Assembly: GCF_013394655.1 (NCBI RefSeq)
Contig: NZ_CP053351.1
Location: 1,573,501 to 1,637,500, forward strand
Direction of reading: 5' to 3'
DNA from: Winogradskyella schleiferi
GTDB lineage: Bacteria > Bacteroidota > Bacteroidia > Flavobacteriales > Flavobacteriaceae
Length of the DNA stretch: 64,000 nt
The position numbers were made by a program, and so were the translations under genes. This document shows, one piece after another, positions 53,280-62,502 of this stretch (the first letter of the stretch is position 1; every line of letters begins with the position of its first letter). Under the pieces are notes generated by a model, which saw only the letters and a list, made by a program, of their open reading frames with translations, had not been told where the DNA came from and searched no databases.

Positions 53280-54812
53280 ATGAAACAACCAAATCCAGTA
53301 CAAGGCTACAAAGTGGATAAAAGTACTATTATCAACTTAGAAAAAGGAAAAATACCACCTCAAGCAATTGATTTAGAGGAAGTTGTACTTGGTGCAATGA
53401 TGATTGATAAAAAAGGAGTTGATGAAGTAATTGACATCTTGAGTGCAGATGCTTTCTACAAAGAAGCACATAAAAACATCTTTGAAGCAATTTTCAAATT
53501 ATTTGAAAACAGTGAACCAGTTGACTTATTAACCGTTTCTAGCCAATTAAAGAAAGATGAAAAACTCGATATGGTTGGAGGCGATTTTTATCTTATTTCC
53601 TTAACCCAACGAGTCTCTTCTTCGGCACATATTGAGTTTCATGCACGTATTATTCTTCAGAAATATATTCAACGAAGTTTAATCAAAATTTCAAACGAAA
53701 TTATTGAAGAAGCTTATGACGAAACAAGAGACGTTTTCGATCTTTTAGATACAGCTGAAGCCAAATTATATGAGGTTACCCAAGGTAACGTTAAAAAATC
53801 TACGGAATCTGCCCAGAGTTTGGTAATTCAAGCGAAGAAGAAAATTGAGGAAATTTCAAACAAAGAGGGCATGAGTGGTATCCCTTCAGGTTTTGATAAA
53901 CTCGATAAACTGACTTCTGGTTGGCAACCTTCAGATTTAGTGATTATTGCCGCACGTCCTGGTATGGGTAAAACCGCATTTACACTTACCATGGCACGTA
54001 ATGTGGCTGTAAATAGTAATATTCCTGTAGCTTTCTTTTCACTGGAAATGTCTTCAGTACAGTTAATAACCCGTTTAATTTCAAGTGAAACTGGTCTGTC
54101 TTCAGAAAAATTGAGAACTGGAAAACTAGAAAAGCATGAATGGGAACAGCTTAATGTAAAAGTAAAAACTTTGGAAAAAGCGCCATTGTTTATTGATGAT
54201 ACACCATCACTTTCCATTTTCGATTTACGAGCAAAAGCACGTCGTTTGGCATCACAATTTGGTATTAAGATGATAATGATTGATTATTTGCAACTAATGA
54301 CGGCAGGAGGAAGTCAGAAAGGTGGTAATCGTGAACAGGAAATTTCCATGATTTCCCGTAACCTAAAAGCATTAGCAAAAGAGTTGAATCTTCCTGTAAT
54401 TGCCTTGTCACAGTTATCACGTGCGGTAGAAACACGAGGCGGAAGTAAACGTCCTTTATTATCTGATTTACGTGAATCTGGTGCCATTGAGCAAGATGCC
54501 GATATCGTTTCCTTTATCTACAGACCGGAATATTATAAGATTGACGAATGGGATGATGAAGAGCGTTCGCCAACCGAAGGGCAAGGGGAATTCATCGTCG
54601 CCAAACACAGAAATGGTGGTTTGGAAAACATTAGATTGAAGTTTATTGGACACTTAGGTAAGTTCGATAATTTGGATGATTTTGATACACCTTTTGGCGA
54701 ATTTCACTCAAAAATGAATGCAGCGGCTAACGACAATACCTTCAAACCAGATAATTTCCCGTCACCTTCCGACGCCTTTGATGGACCCGAGGATGATGGC
54801 GTTCCTTTTTAA
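53280..54812 (+). CDS. dnaB: Replicative DNA helicase DnaB
   Basis: Hexameric 5'-3' helicase of the replication fork, 510 residues. N-terminal primase-interacting domain (about 25-130, GKIPPQAIDLEEVVLGAMMI), linker helix, then the RecA-like motor. Walker A is IIAARPGMGKTAFTLT (about 222-237), Walker B MIMIDYLQLM (about 336), and the DNA-binding/arginine-finger region SQLSRAVETRGGSKRPLLSD. The acidic C-terminal tail (DNFPSPSDAFDGPEDDGVPF) is a flavobacterial extension. No intein is present. Confidence 0.98.
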   Translation: MKQPNPVQGYKVDKSTIINLEKGKIPPQAIDLEEVVLGAMMIDKKGVDEVIDILSADAFYKEAHKNIFEAIFKLFENSEPVDLLTVSSQLKKDEKLDMVGGDFYLISLTQRVSSSAHIEFHARIILQKYIQRSLIKISNEIIEEAYDETRDVFDLLDTAEAKLYEVTQGNVKKSTESAQSLVIQAKKKIEEISNKEGMSGIPSGFDKLDKLTSGWQPSDLVIIAARPGMGKTAFTLTMARNVAVNSNIPVAFFSLEMSSVQLITRLISSETGLSSEKLRTGKLEKHEWEQLNVKVKTLEKAPLFIDDTPSLSIFDLRAKARRLASQFGIKMIMIDYLQLMTAGGSQKGGNREQEISMISRNLKALAKELNLPVIALSQLSRAVETRGGSKRPLLSDLRESGAIEQDADIVSFIYRPEYYKIDEWDDEERSPTEGQGEFIVAKHRNGGLENIRLKFIGHLGKFDNLDDFDTPFGEFHSKMNAAANDNTFKPDNFPSPSDAFDGPEDDGVPF

Positions 54813-54887
54813 CAGCTTTTTAAGTAATTGAAAATGGTTTTTTAACTTATCTTTGCACGCTTAGTTAGTTAAAAACCAAATTGCCTA

Positions 54888-55922
54888 ATGTTAGATCAAA
54901 GACGTACAACAAATGTTTTGTTGTTAATTATTGTAGTTCCTTTAGTATTTTATTTGCTAAAGATCTTGTCTTTTATATTTATTCCATTGATCTTTTCAAT
55001 GTTTATCGCCTTATTGTTTTTACCCTTGATGCGATGGTTGGGACGTAGAAGAGTGCCAAAATTTATTAGTATTATTATTGTTCTACTATTGGTAACTCTA
55101 GGACTAAAGTTGGGCATTGAACTTGTACAATTATCAAGCAAACAAATACTGGCAAATAATACGGAGTTTTTATCCAAAGCAGAATTAAAATTATCAGATT
55201 TAAAAATCTACTTACTGGATAACTTTGGGATTGAGTTTGAGCAAGAACATGGTTTTTTAGGACAGTTTTTTCAAAAAGATAAATTAGGGTCAACACTTGG
55301 ATTCTTAAATTCGTTCTTAACGTCTTTGTTAATGACAGTTTTCTTCGTGGTACTTTGGTTGGCAGAATCAATTAATGTTCAGAAATTGATGAACAATACC
55401 TTATTAAAACGTAAACACACCTCTGTTAAAACCTTTATGAAAATTGAAAAAGACCTGATTAAGTTTATAAAAGTGAAGTTTTTGGTCAGTGCGTTAACTG
55501 GTATTTTTACAGGACTTATGTGTGTGTTCTTTGATGTAAGCTTCCCTATTTTTTGGGGCTTATTTGCCTTCGCCATCAACTTTGTTCAAATGGTAGGGTC
55601 CTTTATTTCGGTTATATTATTATCAATTTTTGCTTTTGTTGAATTAGACCCAACGAGTACGTTGTTCTTTTTCATTTTTGCAATCTCAATGGTTCAAGTC
55701 ACATTTGGAGCTATTTTAGAACCGATTTTTATGGGCAAATCATTTTCTATAAATGTTATTGCAGTATTGGTAATGCTTATGTTTTGGGGCTTTCTTTGGG
55801 GAATTCCTGGATTGATTATGGCCATTCCGATAACCGTTTTCATCAAAATTATCTTAGAACAGTTTGAAGGCACCAGAATAATTGCCAGTTTACTTTCCGG
55901 TAGTGAAACCGCATTAGACTAA
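54888..55922 (+). CDS. AI-2E family transporter (TqsA/PerM-like)
   Basis: Membrane protein of 344 residues with the family plan: two N-terminal helices (about 8-45), one near 60-80, a helical cytoplasmic/periplasmic insert (about 85-140), then five C-terminal helices. Conserved stretches include FWGLFAFAINFVQMVGSFIS, the Gly-Pro-rich LMFWGFLWGIPGLIMAIPIT and FGAILEPIFMGKSFSINVI. Members export autoinducer-2 or act as Na+/H+ antiporters; the role here is unknown. Ends with a 14-bp terminator hairpin. Confidence 0.92.
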   Translation: MLDQRRTTNVLLLIIVVPLVFYLLKILSFIFIPLIFSMFIALLFLPLMRWLGRRRVPKFISIIIVLLLVTLGLKLGIELVQLSSKQILANNTEFLSKAELKLSDLKIYLLDNFGIEFEQEHGFLGQFFQKDKLGSTLGFLNSFLTSLLMTVFFVVLWLAESINVQKLMNNTLLKRKHTSVKTFMKIEKDLIKFIKVKFLVSALTGIFTGLMCVFFDVSFPIFWGLFAFAINFVQMVGSFISVILLSIFAFVELDPTSTLFFFIFAISMVQVTFGAILEPIFMGKSFSINVIAVLVMLMFWGFLWGIPGLIMAIPITVFIKIILEQFEGTRIIASLLSGSETALD

Positions 55923-55990
55923 TTGTCTTATTTATTTCAAGGCATTATATTTTTAAGTATCTTTCTAGTTTAGATTAAAGGCCCGACTAA

Positions 55991-56022
55991 ATAAAATTGA
56001 GATTCATAAATCTCAATTTTAT
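55991..56022 (+). terminator. Terminator after the AI-2E family gene
   Basis: 14-bp perfect stem ATAAAATTGAGATT (55991-56004) / AATCTCAATTTTAT (56009-56022), loop CATA. AT-rich but long. Confidence 0.7.
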
Positions 56023-56054
56023 TGCAAATATGCTGGTCAGACAGTAAGAATCAG

Positions 56055-56098
56055 GTCTTGGTTCTTTGTTCTAAAAGCGAAGCGATCTTATGTCTTTT
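56055..56098. repeat. Dispersed repeat around the word AAGCGAAGCG, copy 2
   Basis: Aligns to 44164-44207 without gaps. It ends 16 bases before the start of the class IV aminotransferase, so it lies in that gene's leader. Confidence 0.55.
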
Positions 56099-56114
56099 AT
56101 TAAATTTCACAAAA

Positions 56115-57032
56115 ATGGTTCACGGTACGCATAATGCTCTAGAAGATTCTAGAAATAACGATATTCTTATTTCAATTAACGACCAATTATTTCCAAGAAA
56201 CGAGGCTAAAATTTCTGTTTTTGATAGTGGATATTTAGTGGGTGATGGTATTTGGGAAGCCTTGCGCTTACATCATGGTGAATTAGTATTTTTGGATGAT
56301 CATTTTAATAGGTTATGGAGTGCCGCAGCAACTGTTGGAATGCATTTACCATTTACCAAAGAAGAATTAAAGACCAAAGTTTGGAAGACACTGAATGCGA
56401 ACAATATGAACGACGGAGTACATGTGAGGATCATGATAACACGTGGTATTAAAAAAACGCCCTCGCAAGATCCAAGATTAACGATTTCCGGACCTAATGT
56501 GGTAATTATTCCTGAGTATAAAACTGCTTCAACGGATTCAAAAGAAAAAGGAATTACACTTTTTACCAGCACTATTAGAAGGGGTTCGCCAGATTACTTA
56601 GACCCAAGATTAAATTGTCATAGCAAACTCCATGAAGTTCAAGCCTTGATTCAGGCCATTCAAGCTGGTGCAGACGAAGCATTAATGTTGGATATTCATG
56701 GGTTTGTTTCCACCTGTAATGCGACTAATTTTTTTATCGTAAATAAAGGTGAGGTTTGGACGTCCACAAGTAAATATTGTATGAATGGCATTACCAGAGC
56801 CAAAGTCATAGAGGTATGTAACACGAATAATATACCATGTTTTGAAAAGGACTTTTCTCTATTTGATGTTTATGGAGCAGACGAAGCTTTTGTTACAGGG
56901 ACATTTGGAGGTTTAACACCAGTAACCAAAATCGATGGACGACAAATTGGCGAAGGAAATTATGGAAAAACAACGCGGAAACTTAATGGACTTTATGAAG
57001 CATTAATAGAAAATACGGTAAATAATGGATAA
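56115..57032 (+). CDS. Class IV PLP aminotransferase (branched-chain / D-amino-acid type)
   Basis: Fold-type IV PLP enzyme. I chose the ATG at 56115 (MVHGTHNALEDSRNN, 305 residues) because the upstream open stretch lies in the dispersed repeat. The N-terminal ISINDQLFPRNEAKISVFDS, then YLVGDGIWEALRLHHGELVF, and the PLP lysine in LNCHSKLHEVQAL (about residue 175) are clear. The cofactor-phosphate stretch DEALMLDIHGFVSTCNATNF follows. BCAT, D-amino-acid aminotransferase and aminodeoxychorismate lyase are all in this family; the choice cannot be made. Its 3' end overlaps the next gene by 8 bases. Confidence 0.9.
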   Translation: MVHGTHNALEDSRNNDILISINDQLFPRNEAKISVFDSGYLVGDGIWEALRLHHGELVFLDDHFNRLWSAAATVGMHLPFTKEELKTKVWKTLNANNMNDGVHVRIMITRGIKKTPSQDPRLTISGPNVVIIPEYKTASTDSKEKGITLFTSTIRRGSPDYLDPRLNCHSKLHEVQALIQAIQAGADEALMLDIHGFVSTCNATNFFIVNKGEVWTSTSKYCMNGITRAKVIEVCNTNNIPCFEKDFSLFDVYGADEAFVTGTFGGLTPVTKIDGRQIGEGNYGKTTRKLNGLYEALIENTVNNG

Positions 57033-57750
57033 CATAAAACGTATTTGTTTATGGTCTGGTCCACGGAATATCTCCACAGCCTTAATGTATGCCTTCGCCC
57101 AAAGAAATGATACCAAAGTTTTTGATGAACCTTTATATGCCTACTATTTAAAAAATCATCCTGAAGCCCACAAATACCATCCAGGATCTGAAGCTATTTT
57201 GGATACCATGGAAAATGACGGAGAAAAAGTGGTAGATATGATGCTAAATACATGTGAAAAGCCTGTATTATTTTTCAAACATATGACACATCATTTATTG
57301 GGTTTAAAGCGCGATTTTATGAAAAACACCATCAATATTATTCTAACTAGAAACCCTAAAGAAATGTTGCCTTCTTTTGATAAGGTTATTAAAAATCCTT
57401 CGCTGCACGATGTTGGATATGCACTTCATGTAGAGCTAGTCAATTATTTCAAAGCTCAAGGCATTCAATTCGCGGTTTTAGATTCTAAAAACGTATTGTT
57501 AAACCCAGAACAAATCCTTGAGAAATTGTGTGAATTTATAGAAATTTCATTCGATAAAAACATGTTATCTTGGCATCCACAACAACGGAAAGAAGATGGT
57601 GTTTGGGCTAAGTATTGGTATGATAATGTCCATAAATCTAGTGGTTTTATTAAGTATAAAGCAAAAGGTGACCCATTTCCAGAGCATCTAATTCCACTCC
57701 TAGAAGAGAGTATTCCACATTATAATACGCTTTTAAAATTTTCAATTTAA
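57025..57750 (+). CDS. Sulfotransferase-like P-loop protein
   Basis: A 241-residue protein of the sulfotransferase fold. The PAPS 5'-phosphosulfate loop is visible at ICLWSGPRNISTALMYAF (residues 7-24) and the 3'-phosphate-binding stretch at INIILTRNPKEMLPSFDKVI (about 104-123). No signal peptide, so cytosolic. Acceptor unknown. It overlaps the aminotransferase gene by 8 bases, so the two are translationally coupled and may act on one amine-containing metabolite. Confidence 0.85.
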   Translation: MDNIKRICLWSGPRNISTALMYAFAQRNDTKVFDEPLYAYYLKNHPEAHKYHPGSEAILDTMENDGEKVVDMMLNTCEKPVLFFKHMTHHLLGLKRDFMKNTINIILTRNPKEMLPSFDKVIKNPSLHDVGYALHVELVNYFKAQGIQFAVLDSKNVLLNPEQILEKLCEFIEISFDKNMLSWHPQQRKEDGVWAKYWYDNVHKSSGFIKYKAKGDPFPEHLIPLLEESIPHYNTLLKFSI

Positions 57751-57963
57751 CTTTCTTCCACATTCTTGAATTAATTCAAACGAAGTACTTCAGTTTAATT
57801 CAAGTGCATTATTGAAATTCATAATAGAAGTTCAATTTTAATCACCTTATATTCGTTTTCACCTTGATTTATCAACCAATTGATAAAGTTGTTTTTAGGT
57901 CTTAAAAGAATATTAAATTCAGCCTTCAAAGACTAAAAATTACTTATATTTCGTTTTAAATTG

Positions 57964-59229
57964 ATGAACTTGAAAAAAATTGCCCTTATATTATTAACAC
58001 TCTTCTTAAGTGCTAATGTTTATGCATCCTATATTCTTATTCCAATGGATGCAGAAACCCAAAAAAATCATTTGAAAGCTTATGGAGTCACATATTGGAC
58101 CTTAGAACGAGAACTGAAAGTAAAGTGGTTGCTCAATTATAGAGGTGGCTCATTTCTGTTGCCCGATGCCGAAATCATTCAACGTGAATGCCAAATACGA
58201 GGTGTGTCTTTTGAGATAATTTCAGATTCTAAAGCGGCTCAAATATTAGATGATATTGCCAGTCCTTCCGTGAATCAGGAAGCGGTGGTTTTAGAAAAAG
58301 CGCCAAAAATTGCCGTTTATACACCATATGGAAAACAACCTTGGGACGATGCGGTAACCATGGTGTTGACGTATGCTGAGATTCCGTATGAAACAATATA
58401 TGACGAAGAAGTTTTGAAAGATGAATTATTGCTTTATGATTGGTTGCACTTACATCACGAGGATTTTACAGGCCAATACGGGAAGTTCTATAGAGCCTAC
58501 CGTTCTGCAGCTTGGTATATTGAAGAAAAGAAAAATGCTGAAGTATTGGCAAAACGTTTGGGTTATGATAAAGTTTCCGATGAGAAATTAGCTGTAGCAC
58601 TCAAAATTAGAGACTATGTTGTTGGTGGCGGATTTATGTTTGCCATGTGTTCTGCAACAGATAGTTTTGATATTGCGCTGTCTGCCGAAGGTGTAGACAT
58701 TTGCGAGCCGATGTTTGATGGAGACGGAAGTGATCCAGGCTATCAGAATAAAATAGATTACTCCAATACTTTTGCTTTCAAGGATTATGTTTTGGAACGC
58801 AGCCCAAACGTTTATGAGTTTTCGTCTATTGATATGACCCAAAAACGAAGAATTCCAAAGACAACAGATTATTTTTCTTTGATGGAATATTCAGCAAAAT
58901 GGGATCCAATTCCAACCATGTTGACTCAAAATCATACCGCATTGGTGAAAGGATTCATGGGACAAACCACATCGTTTACCAGAGAAGAGATAAAATCCAA
59001 CGTATTGGTAATGGGAGAAAATCGAACAAACAATGAAGCCAAGTATATTCATGGCATTAAAGGCAAAGGGTTTTTTACGTTTTATGGAGGTCATGACCCT
59101 GAAGATTATACCCACAGAGTAGGAGACCCAAAAACAGAGTTGGACTTGCACCCAACATCGCCTGGTTATCGCTTAATATTGAATAATGTGTTGTTCCCAG
59201 CAGCTAAAAAGAAGAAGCAGAAGACCTGA
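57964..59229 (+). CDS. Secreted protein of unknown function (often mislabelled asparagine synthetase B)
   Basis: A 421-residue exported protein. I chose the ATG at 57964 (MNLKKIALILLTLFLSANVY); a TTG lies immediately before it. After the signal peptide comes ASYILIPMDAETQKNHLKAY, GVTYWTLERELKVKWLLNYR, then a glutamine-amidotransferase-like alpha/beta region (KIAVYTPYGKQPWDDAVTMV, LYDWLHLHHEDFTGQYGKFY, GGGFMFAMCSATDSFDIALS with a possible nucleophile Cys). Near the C-terminus is GKGFFTFYGGHDPEDYTHRV. From memory, relatives carry the label asparagine synthetase B, but I see none of that enzyme's motifs. Function open. Confidence 0.8.
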   Translation: MNLKKIALILLTLFLSANVYASYILIPMDAETQKNHLKAYGVTYWTLERELKVKWLLNYRGGSFLLPDAEIIQRECQIRGVSFEIISDSKAAQILDDIASPSVNQEAVVLEKAPKIAVYTPYGKQPWDDAVTMVLTYAEIPYETIYDEEVLKDELLLYDWLHLHHEDFTGQYGKFYRAYRSAAWYIEEKKNAEVLAKRLGYDKVSDEKLAVALKIRDYVVGGGFMFAMCSATDSFDIALSAEGVDICEPMFDGDGSDPGYQNKIDYSNTFAFKDYVLERSPNVYEFSSIDMTQKRRIPKTTDYFSLMEYSAKWDPIPTMLTQNHTALVKGFMGQTTSFTREEIKSNVLVMGENRTNNEAKYIHGIKGKGFFTFYGGHDPEDYTHRVGDPKTELDLHPTSPGYRLILNNVLFPAAKKKKQKT

Positions 59230-59286
59230 TCTTTAATATCGATATTGATTATTTTTTCATATCTTAAATTATAAAATTACTATATC

Positions 59287-59556
59287 ATGCTAACAAAAGA
59301 AACCATTCTCAATAAAATCCAAATTTTAATTACCAATCATTTTAAAACACCTGAAGAGGCTTTTGCCTTTTTTGATAAAGATGGCGATGGGAAGTTGAGT
59401 AAAGATGAAATAGCAAAACTTCTGAAACAAGCTGAAATCAGTGGTTTTGTTCGAGGTTTGATTTCTAGGAAACTTATAGAAGGCTATGATAAAGATGGTG
59501 ATCAACTTATCAATTGGGCAGAATTTAAGTTGGCTATTGATGAAATAAAAGAATAA
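59287..59556 (+). CDS. EF-hand protein
   Basis: An 89-residue cytosolic protein with two EF-hand calcium loops: FDKDGDGKLSKDEIAKL (about 29-45) and YDKDGDQLINWAEFKLA (about 67-83). Ligand positions 1, 3, 5 and 12 (D-D-D/D-E) are intact in both, so calcium binding is likely. It precedes the class III cyclase by 19 bases and may be co-transcribed with it, giving a possible calcium input to cyclic-nucleotide signalling; that link is inference. Confidence 0.85.
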   Translation: MLTKETILNKIQILITNHFKTPEEAFAFFDKDGDGKLSKDEIAKLLKQAEISGFVRGLISRKLIEGYDKDGDQLINWAEFKLAIDEIKE

Positions 59557-59575
59557 ATTAGAAGACTAAACGATT

Positions 59576-60655
59576 TTGAAATTCGAAATAAAACAATTTT
59601 TCCGACTTTTATTCTATTCGATTCTGTTTTGGTCGTTTGCGTTTTCTGCATTTATCCTCATACGCTATTTTGGAAGAAATCAAGAACAGGTAAAAACTGA
59701 AAATCTTACAGAAATAGTAACTGCTTCTCAATATCTGATTTTTGGAGTAGTACTTGGTGTTATGGTTGCTGTTGTGTACACCATAGTAGAGTATTTTTTC
59801 GATAAATATTTCTCTAAAAGGTTATATCTCTGGGTTGTGCTTCTTGTAAAATCCGCTTTTTATCTAATTTTCTTAATATTCTCTTTAACTTTTATTGCGA
59901 GTTTAGCAGAAGTATATATCCAAGTAGATTTTCCCAACGAAAGACTCTGGTGGAAATCGAACAAAATATTTTGGATGGTCACGGGTTATTTTATGTTATG
60001 CTCTTTATTGTTTTCGTTTTTTCGAATTGCGAATAATAAATTTGGTAAAGGGGTAATTTTCAATATGCTTTTGGGTCGCTACAGAAAGCCTAGGGAAGTA
60101 GAACGTGTACTCATGTTTTTGGATTTGAAATCTTCTACAACAATTGCTGAAGATTTAGGGCATTTAAAATATAGTCAGTTTATTCAAGATTGTTTTTATT
60201 ATCTCAATAGAATTGTAGGTAAGTATGGCGCAGAGATTTATCAATATGTTGGAGATGAAGCTGTTTTGACTTGGAACTTGAAGAAAAAAACAATAAAGAA
60301 TATAAACTGTATAGACTTGTTTTTTGAATATGATTATAAGCTTAAAAAACATTCAAAATATTACATGAAGAAATATGGTGTAGTACCAGAATTTAAAGCT
60401 GGAATCCATTCAGGAAAAATTATAATTGCAGAAGTAGGTACCATAAAGAAGGAGTTGGCTTATCATGGCGATGTCATTAACACAACTTCACGCATACAAG
60501 AGCAATGCAACGAATATGACCTATCGCTATTGATTTCTGATGAATTCTTATCTAAGGTAAATTTGAGAAAAAGGTATGAAGCAGTTTCATTAGGTAATGA
60601 AGTATTGGATGGTAAAACAGAATCTCTGAAATTGTTCGCTATTCACAAGATTTAG
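59576..60655 (+). CDS. Membrane-bound class III adenylate/guanylate cyclase
   Basis: A 359-residue protein with four predicted membrane helices (about 10-28, 48-72, 85-110, 130-150) and a C-terminal class III cyclase domain (about 175-340). First metal-binding Asp in VLMFLDLKSSTTIAEDLGHL, second in YQYVGDEAVLTWNL; the ribose/transition-state stretch AYHGDVINTTSRIQEQC is intact. Adenylyl versus guanylyl activity is not decided. TTG start at 59576; the next in-frame ATG lies past the first helix, supporting TTG. It sits 19 bases after the EF-hand gene. Confidence 0.88.
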   Translation: MKFEIKQFFRLLFYSILFWSFAFSAFILIRYFGRNQEQVKTENLTEIVTASQYLIFGVVLGVMVAVVYTIVEYFFDKYFSKRLYLWVVLLVKSAFYLIFLIFSLTFIASLAEVYIQVDFPNERLWWKSNKIFWMVTGYFMLCSLLFSFFRIANNKFGKGVIFNMLLGRYRKPREVERVLMFLDLKSSTTIAEDLGHLKYSQFIQDCFYYLNRIVGKYGAEIYQYVGDEAVLTWNLKKKTIKNINCIDLFFEYDYKLKKHSKYYMKKYGVVPEFKAGIHSGKIIIAEVGTIKKELAYHGDVINTTSRIQEQCNEYDLSLLISDEFLSKVNLRKRYEAVSLGNEVLDGKTESLKLFAIHKI

Positions 60656-60737
60656 ATATCCAATAAAATCATATGATTGGAAATATTTTTGGAGTTTAAA
60701 CGAGTTCAATTTGCAATAACAGAAAAGACGAATCAAA

Positions 60738-61160
60738 ATGAAATTCTTTCAAAACGAAATCAAACTTCAAGCAATGTCAAGAGGTTTTCATCTAATTACT
60801 TCTGAAGTATTGAACGCTATTCCTGAAATTAACCAAATTAAAATCGGACAATTACAGGTATTTATAAAACATACGTCAGCAAGTCTAACGATAAACGAAA
60901 ATGCTGACCCAACGGTAAGACTGGATTTTGAAAGTCATATTAATAAAATGGTACCAGAAAATCAAGTCTACTACAAGCATACCTTCGAAGGTTCAGACGA
61001 TATGCCAGCGCATATAAAGGCTGCGTTAATGGGAACATCAGTTCAAATACCAATTACAAACGGCAAGTTAAATCTCGGAATTTGGCAGGGTATTTATCTT
61101 TGTGAACACAGAAATAGAGCAGGAGGAAGACAGTTAGTCCTTACAGCTTTCGGTAATTAG
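60738..61160 (+). CDS. YjbQ-family protein
   Basis: A 140-residue cytosolic protein of the UPF0047/YjbQ family, reported to have secondary thiamine-phosphate synthase activity in Escherichia coli. Motifs: VFIKHTSASLTINENADPTV (about 43-62) and GTSVQIPITNGKLNLGIWQG, ending EHRNRAGGRQLVLTAFG. The trimeric metal site is formed by the His and Glu of these stretches. Its 3' end overlaps the convergent HAD gene by 27 bases. Confidence 0.92.
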   Translation: MKFFQNEIKLQAMSRGFHLITSEVLNAIPEINQIKIGQLQVFIKHTSASLTINENADPTVRLDFESHINKMVPENQVYYKHTFEGSDDMPAHIKAALMGTSVQIPITNGKLNLGIWQGIYLCEHRNRAGGRQLVLTAFGN

Positions 61161-61937
61161 GTTTTCTAGAACAATTTCTACACCAAAATTATCATTAGAC
61201 TTAGTTTCAAAGTTCGCAATTGCCTTTACATCGTCGTGTGCATTTGCCATGGCATAACTGTATTTAGCACATTTTAGCATTTCTAGATCATTATTATAAT
61301 CGCCAAAAACCAAAGTTTCTGAAGGTTTTATATTAAGATGTTTTTGTAAAAACTGAATGGCATGACCTTTATTGGTAATGGCTTCAGAAATATCGACCCA
61401 ATGATTTCCTGAAACAACAACATTGAGCTCAGGTTTTAGATGTTTTACATAGGGAAAAATATGGGCTTCAGAATTGGTCGTATGATACAAAGCTATTTTG
61501 ATGACATCATCTTTTATTTCTTCGAAAGTGTCAATAACGGTATATACTGAGTAATATTCAGAAAAAATCTTTATCATTTCTTCGGAGGCTCTGAGAATAA
61601 ATGCTTGATGTTTGGTGCAGAAAATAGGGTAGGTGTCTTCAATATTGGTGACCAAAGTATATAGCTCTAACAATCTATCTGATTTAATAATGTTAGAAAG
61701 CATTACCTTATTATGTTCCATAACCAACCCTCCATTTTCAGCTACAATGATAATGTCATCTTTTACGGATTGTAGCTTTTCAACAATACTATAATACGGT
61801 CTGCCACTTGCTGCAACAAATTGAATTTTTTGTATTTGTAATTGTTTAAAGACTTCAAAAAAACGAGAACTCACTGCATGATTGGAATTGAGCAATGTTC
61901 CATCCATATCGGTTACGACCAGTTTTATATCCTTCAT
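61134..61937 (-). CDS. Cof-type HAD hydrolase
   Basis: C2B-cap HAD phosphatase of 267 residues. Motif I KLVVTDMDGTLLNSNH (residues 5-20), motif II FVAASGRPYYSIVEKL (about 39-54), cap domain (about 85-190), motif III Lys in NKGHAIQFLQ and motif IV VFGDYNNDLEMLKCAKYSYA. These enzymes dephosphorylate sugar phosphates, FMN, PLP or nucleotides; the substrate is unknown. Overlaps yjbQ by 27 bases at the 3' end, and a terminator-like hairpin lies upstream. Confidence 0.93.
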   Translation of the reverse strand: MKDIKLVVTDMDGTLLNSNHAVSSRFFEVFKQLQIQKIQFVAASGRPYYSIVEKLQSVKDDIIIVAENGGLVMEHNKVMLSNIIKSDRLLELYTLVTNIEDTYPIFCTKHQAFILRASEEMIKIFSEYYSVYTVIDTFEEIKDDVIKIALYHTTNSEAHIFPYVKHLKPELNVVVSGNHWVDISEAITNKGHAIQFLQKHLNIKPSETLVFGDYNNDLEMLKCAKYSYAMANAHDDVKAIANFETKSNDNFGVEIVLENLITESCKD

Positions 61938-61972
61938 ATTTTAATTTTATGGGTTCAGAATTATTCAAATAA

Positions 61973-62017
61973 AAAATCCGATTCAATCCCGATAGGTATC
62001 GGGAGAACCGGATTTTA
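61973..62017 (-). terminator. Terminator of the thrS-infC-rpmI-rplT operon with a nested palindrome
   Basis: Outer stem AAAATCCG (61973-61980) / CGGATTTT (62010-62017). Its loop contains a second hairpin TCCCGAT-AGGT-ATCGGGA (61988-62005) that looks like an inserted REP unit. T-run on the minus strand after the rplT stop. Confidence 0.75.
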
Positions 62018-62052
62018 TAAGCGAAATGTTGTTATTAATTTGGCTAAAAGCC

Positions 62053-62397
62053 TTATTTTACTTTGTTTACTATGGCTTCAAAAGCTTCAGGGTGGTTCAT
62101 TGCTAAATCGGCAAGTACCTTACGGTTCAAGTCAATATTGTTCGCTTTTAATCCTCCCATAAATTTTGAATAGCTCATTCCGTGCTGTCTTGCACCTGCG
62201 TTAATACGCATAATCCATAACGAACGAAATGTTCTCTTTTTGTTTCTACGATCTCTGTACGAATATTGCATCGCTTTGTCAACCGCATTTTTTGCTACTG
62301 TCCAAACGTTTTTACGTCTTCCGAAGTAACCTTTTGCTTGCTTAAGAACCTTTTTTCTTCTGGCTCTTTTTGCTACTGAATTTACTGATCTTGGCAT
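62053..62397 (-). CDS. rplT: 50S ribosomal protein L20
   Basis: Binds 23S rRNA early in 50S assembly; 114 residues. Begins [20 protein letters not shown], with [20 protein letters not shown] and [20 protein letters not shown] as expected. Last gene of the translation operon, about 100 bases downstream of rpmI. In many bacteria L20 represses its own operon by binding the infC-rpmI region. Confidence 0.99.
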   Translation of the reverse strand: MPRSVNSVAKRARRKKVLKQAKGYFGRRKNVWTVAKNAVDKAMQYSYRDRRNKKRTFRSLWIMRINAGARQHGMSYSKFMGGLKANNIDLNRKVLADLAMNHPEAFEAIVNKVK

Positions 62398-62502
62398 TTC
62401 TTTTAATTGTTTTTTGTAGTAGGCGGCCTATATATTGACACTTGCTAAATTATTTTGCCTAACTCCAGGGTTTATAAATTGTTTTAACCGAATAAAACTT
62501 TA

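Noticed and set aside
62401..62502. L20-binding leader between rpmI and rplT
   Set aside because: I could not draw a convincing L20-type fold here or in the infC-rpmI spacer by eye, so it is not reported as a feature.
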